NCBI RefSeq assembly: GCF_918797505.1
Contig: NC_092796.1
Location: 28,778,098 to 28,842,097, forward strand
DNA length: 64,000 bases
Origin: Bemisia tabaci
Taxonomy: Eukaryota; Arthropoda; Insecta; Hemiptera; Aleyrodidae
Direction of reading: 5' to 3'
Each line of letters starts with the position of its first letter. Within the stretch, counting starts at the first letter, position 1. The notes below the pieces were generated by a model. That model ran no database searches and had not been told where the DNA came from. It was given only the letters and a program-made list of their open reading frames with translations. Positions 63,740 to 64,000 of this stretch are shown in pieces. Both the position numbers and the translations under genes were made by a program.

Positions 63740-64000
63740 AAATTACATGGGAAACCTTACATTGCATGCCTAATGAAGTTTCCGTTCTGTTCCAAATATC
63801 GAGGTTTTTCCGGACAAGTGCCCCTCTCCGCCCATATAACGCATGTAATACTAGTCCGATTGATTTGCGTCGGAAAGGAGGGAAAATATTTTTTCTTAGG
63901 CGACAGGTGGAGTTGACTCCACTAAATAATTGCCGCTGTAGCCGAAAATGACCCTAGTTTTCTTCCAAAATCTATCAGTTTTTTTGAAAAATCGATTTTT
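63740..64000. other. Unassigned DNA at window edge
   Basis: Possible left end of a further CCGAAAATGACC element from about 63941. No gene. Confidence 0.3.

Noticed and set aside
1..64000. CRISPR arrays, bacterial operons or prophage
   Set aside because: No regularly spaced short repeats with unique spacers, no ribosome-binding-site-led gene runs, and pervasive eukaryotic-type MITEs and splice sites.

Overview
This window looks like a repeat-packed stretch of a eukaryotic, probably insect, nuclear genome. Coding sequence is sparse and split by introns with GT/AG borders, AATAAA signals are present, tRNA-like SINE heads occur, and there is no bacterial operon structure. Several of the repeat families look to me like those of whitefly (Bemisia) sequence. 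That is an impression from memory, not a search result.

Most of the interpretable DNA is non-autonomous DNA transposons, many nested, and many can be bounded exactly by target-site duplications (TSDs). The main classes are: (1) four ~0.8-kb hAT-type elements with 8-bp TSDs (549-1331, 13315-14167, 35184-36013, 45709-46538); (2) a ~164-bp hAT-type family with CAGTGGCG ends; (3) a 312-bp TAGAGTCCC family, one copy with an 8-bp TSD; (4) three families with 4-bp TSDs, whose ends are CTGCCGTGC (about 13 near-complete copies plus fragments), GGACGTATTTC and GGACCGCG; (5) a ~507-bp palindrome in four copies; and (6) two giant hairpins of 1.8 kb and 1.2 kb with nearly perfect arms, CAGGGT ends and TA duplications. 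No transposase gene is visible.

The best-supported genes are on the minus strand. At 18606-18929 (with a fragment at 20752-20784) lies an exon with a FLYWCH-type zinc finger, split by the 1.8-kb hairpin. The reading frame is continuous across the reconstructed empty site. At 58627-59387 lies a two-exon gene for a 78-residue secreted peptide with a signal sequence, matching splice phases and a downstream AATAAA. Weaker exon candidates are at 56645-56752 (minus), 43653-43826 (plus), 52948-53206 (minus), 61425-61690 (plus), 36305-37060 (plus) and 3791-3853 (plus).

Layout: 0-14 kb is dense MITE/hAT territory; 14-18 kb is mostly unique with scattered repeats; 18.3-21.1 kb holds the FLYWCH exon and 1.8-kb hairpin between inverted GACTTGGGTCCC repeats; 21-28 kb has tandem duplications, the 24.1-kb palindrome and low-complexity DNA; 28.4-29.8 kb is the 1.2-kb hairpin nested in a MITE; 30-39 kb alternates small inverted repeats with a hAT element; 41-48 kb is rich in CTGCCGTGC elements; 48-56 kb is mixed; 56-60 kb carries the best small-gene evidence; 60-64 kb ends in further inverted-repeat elements.
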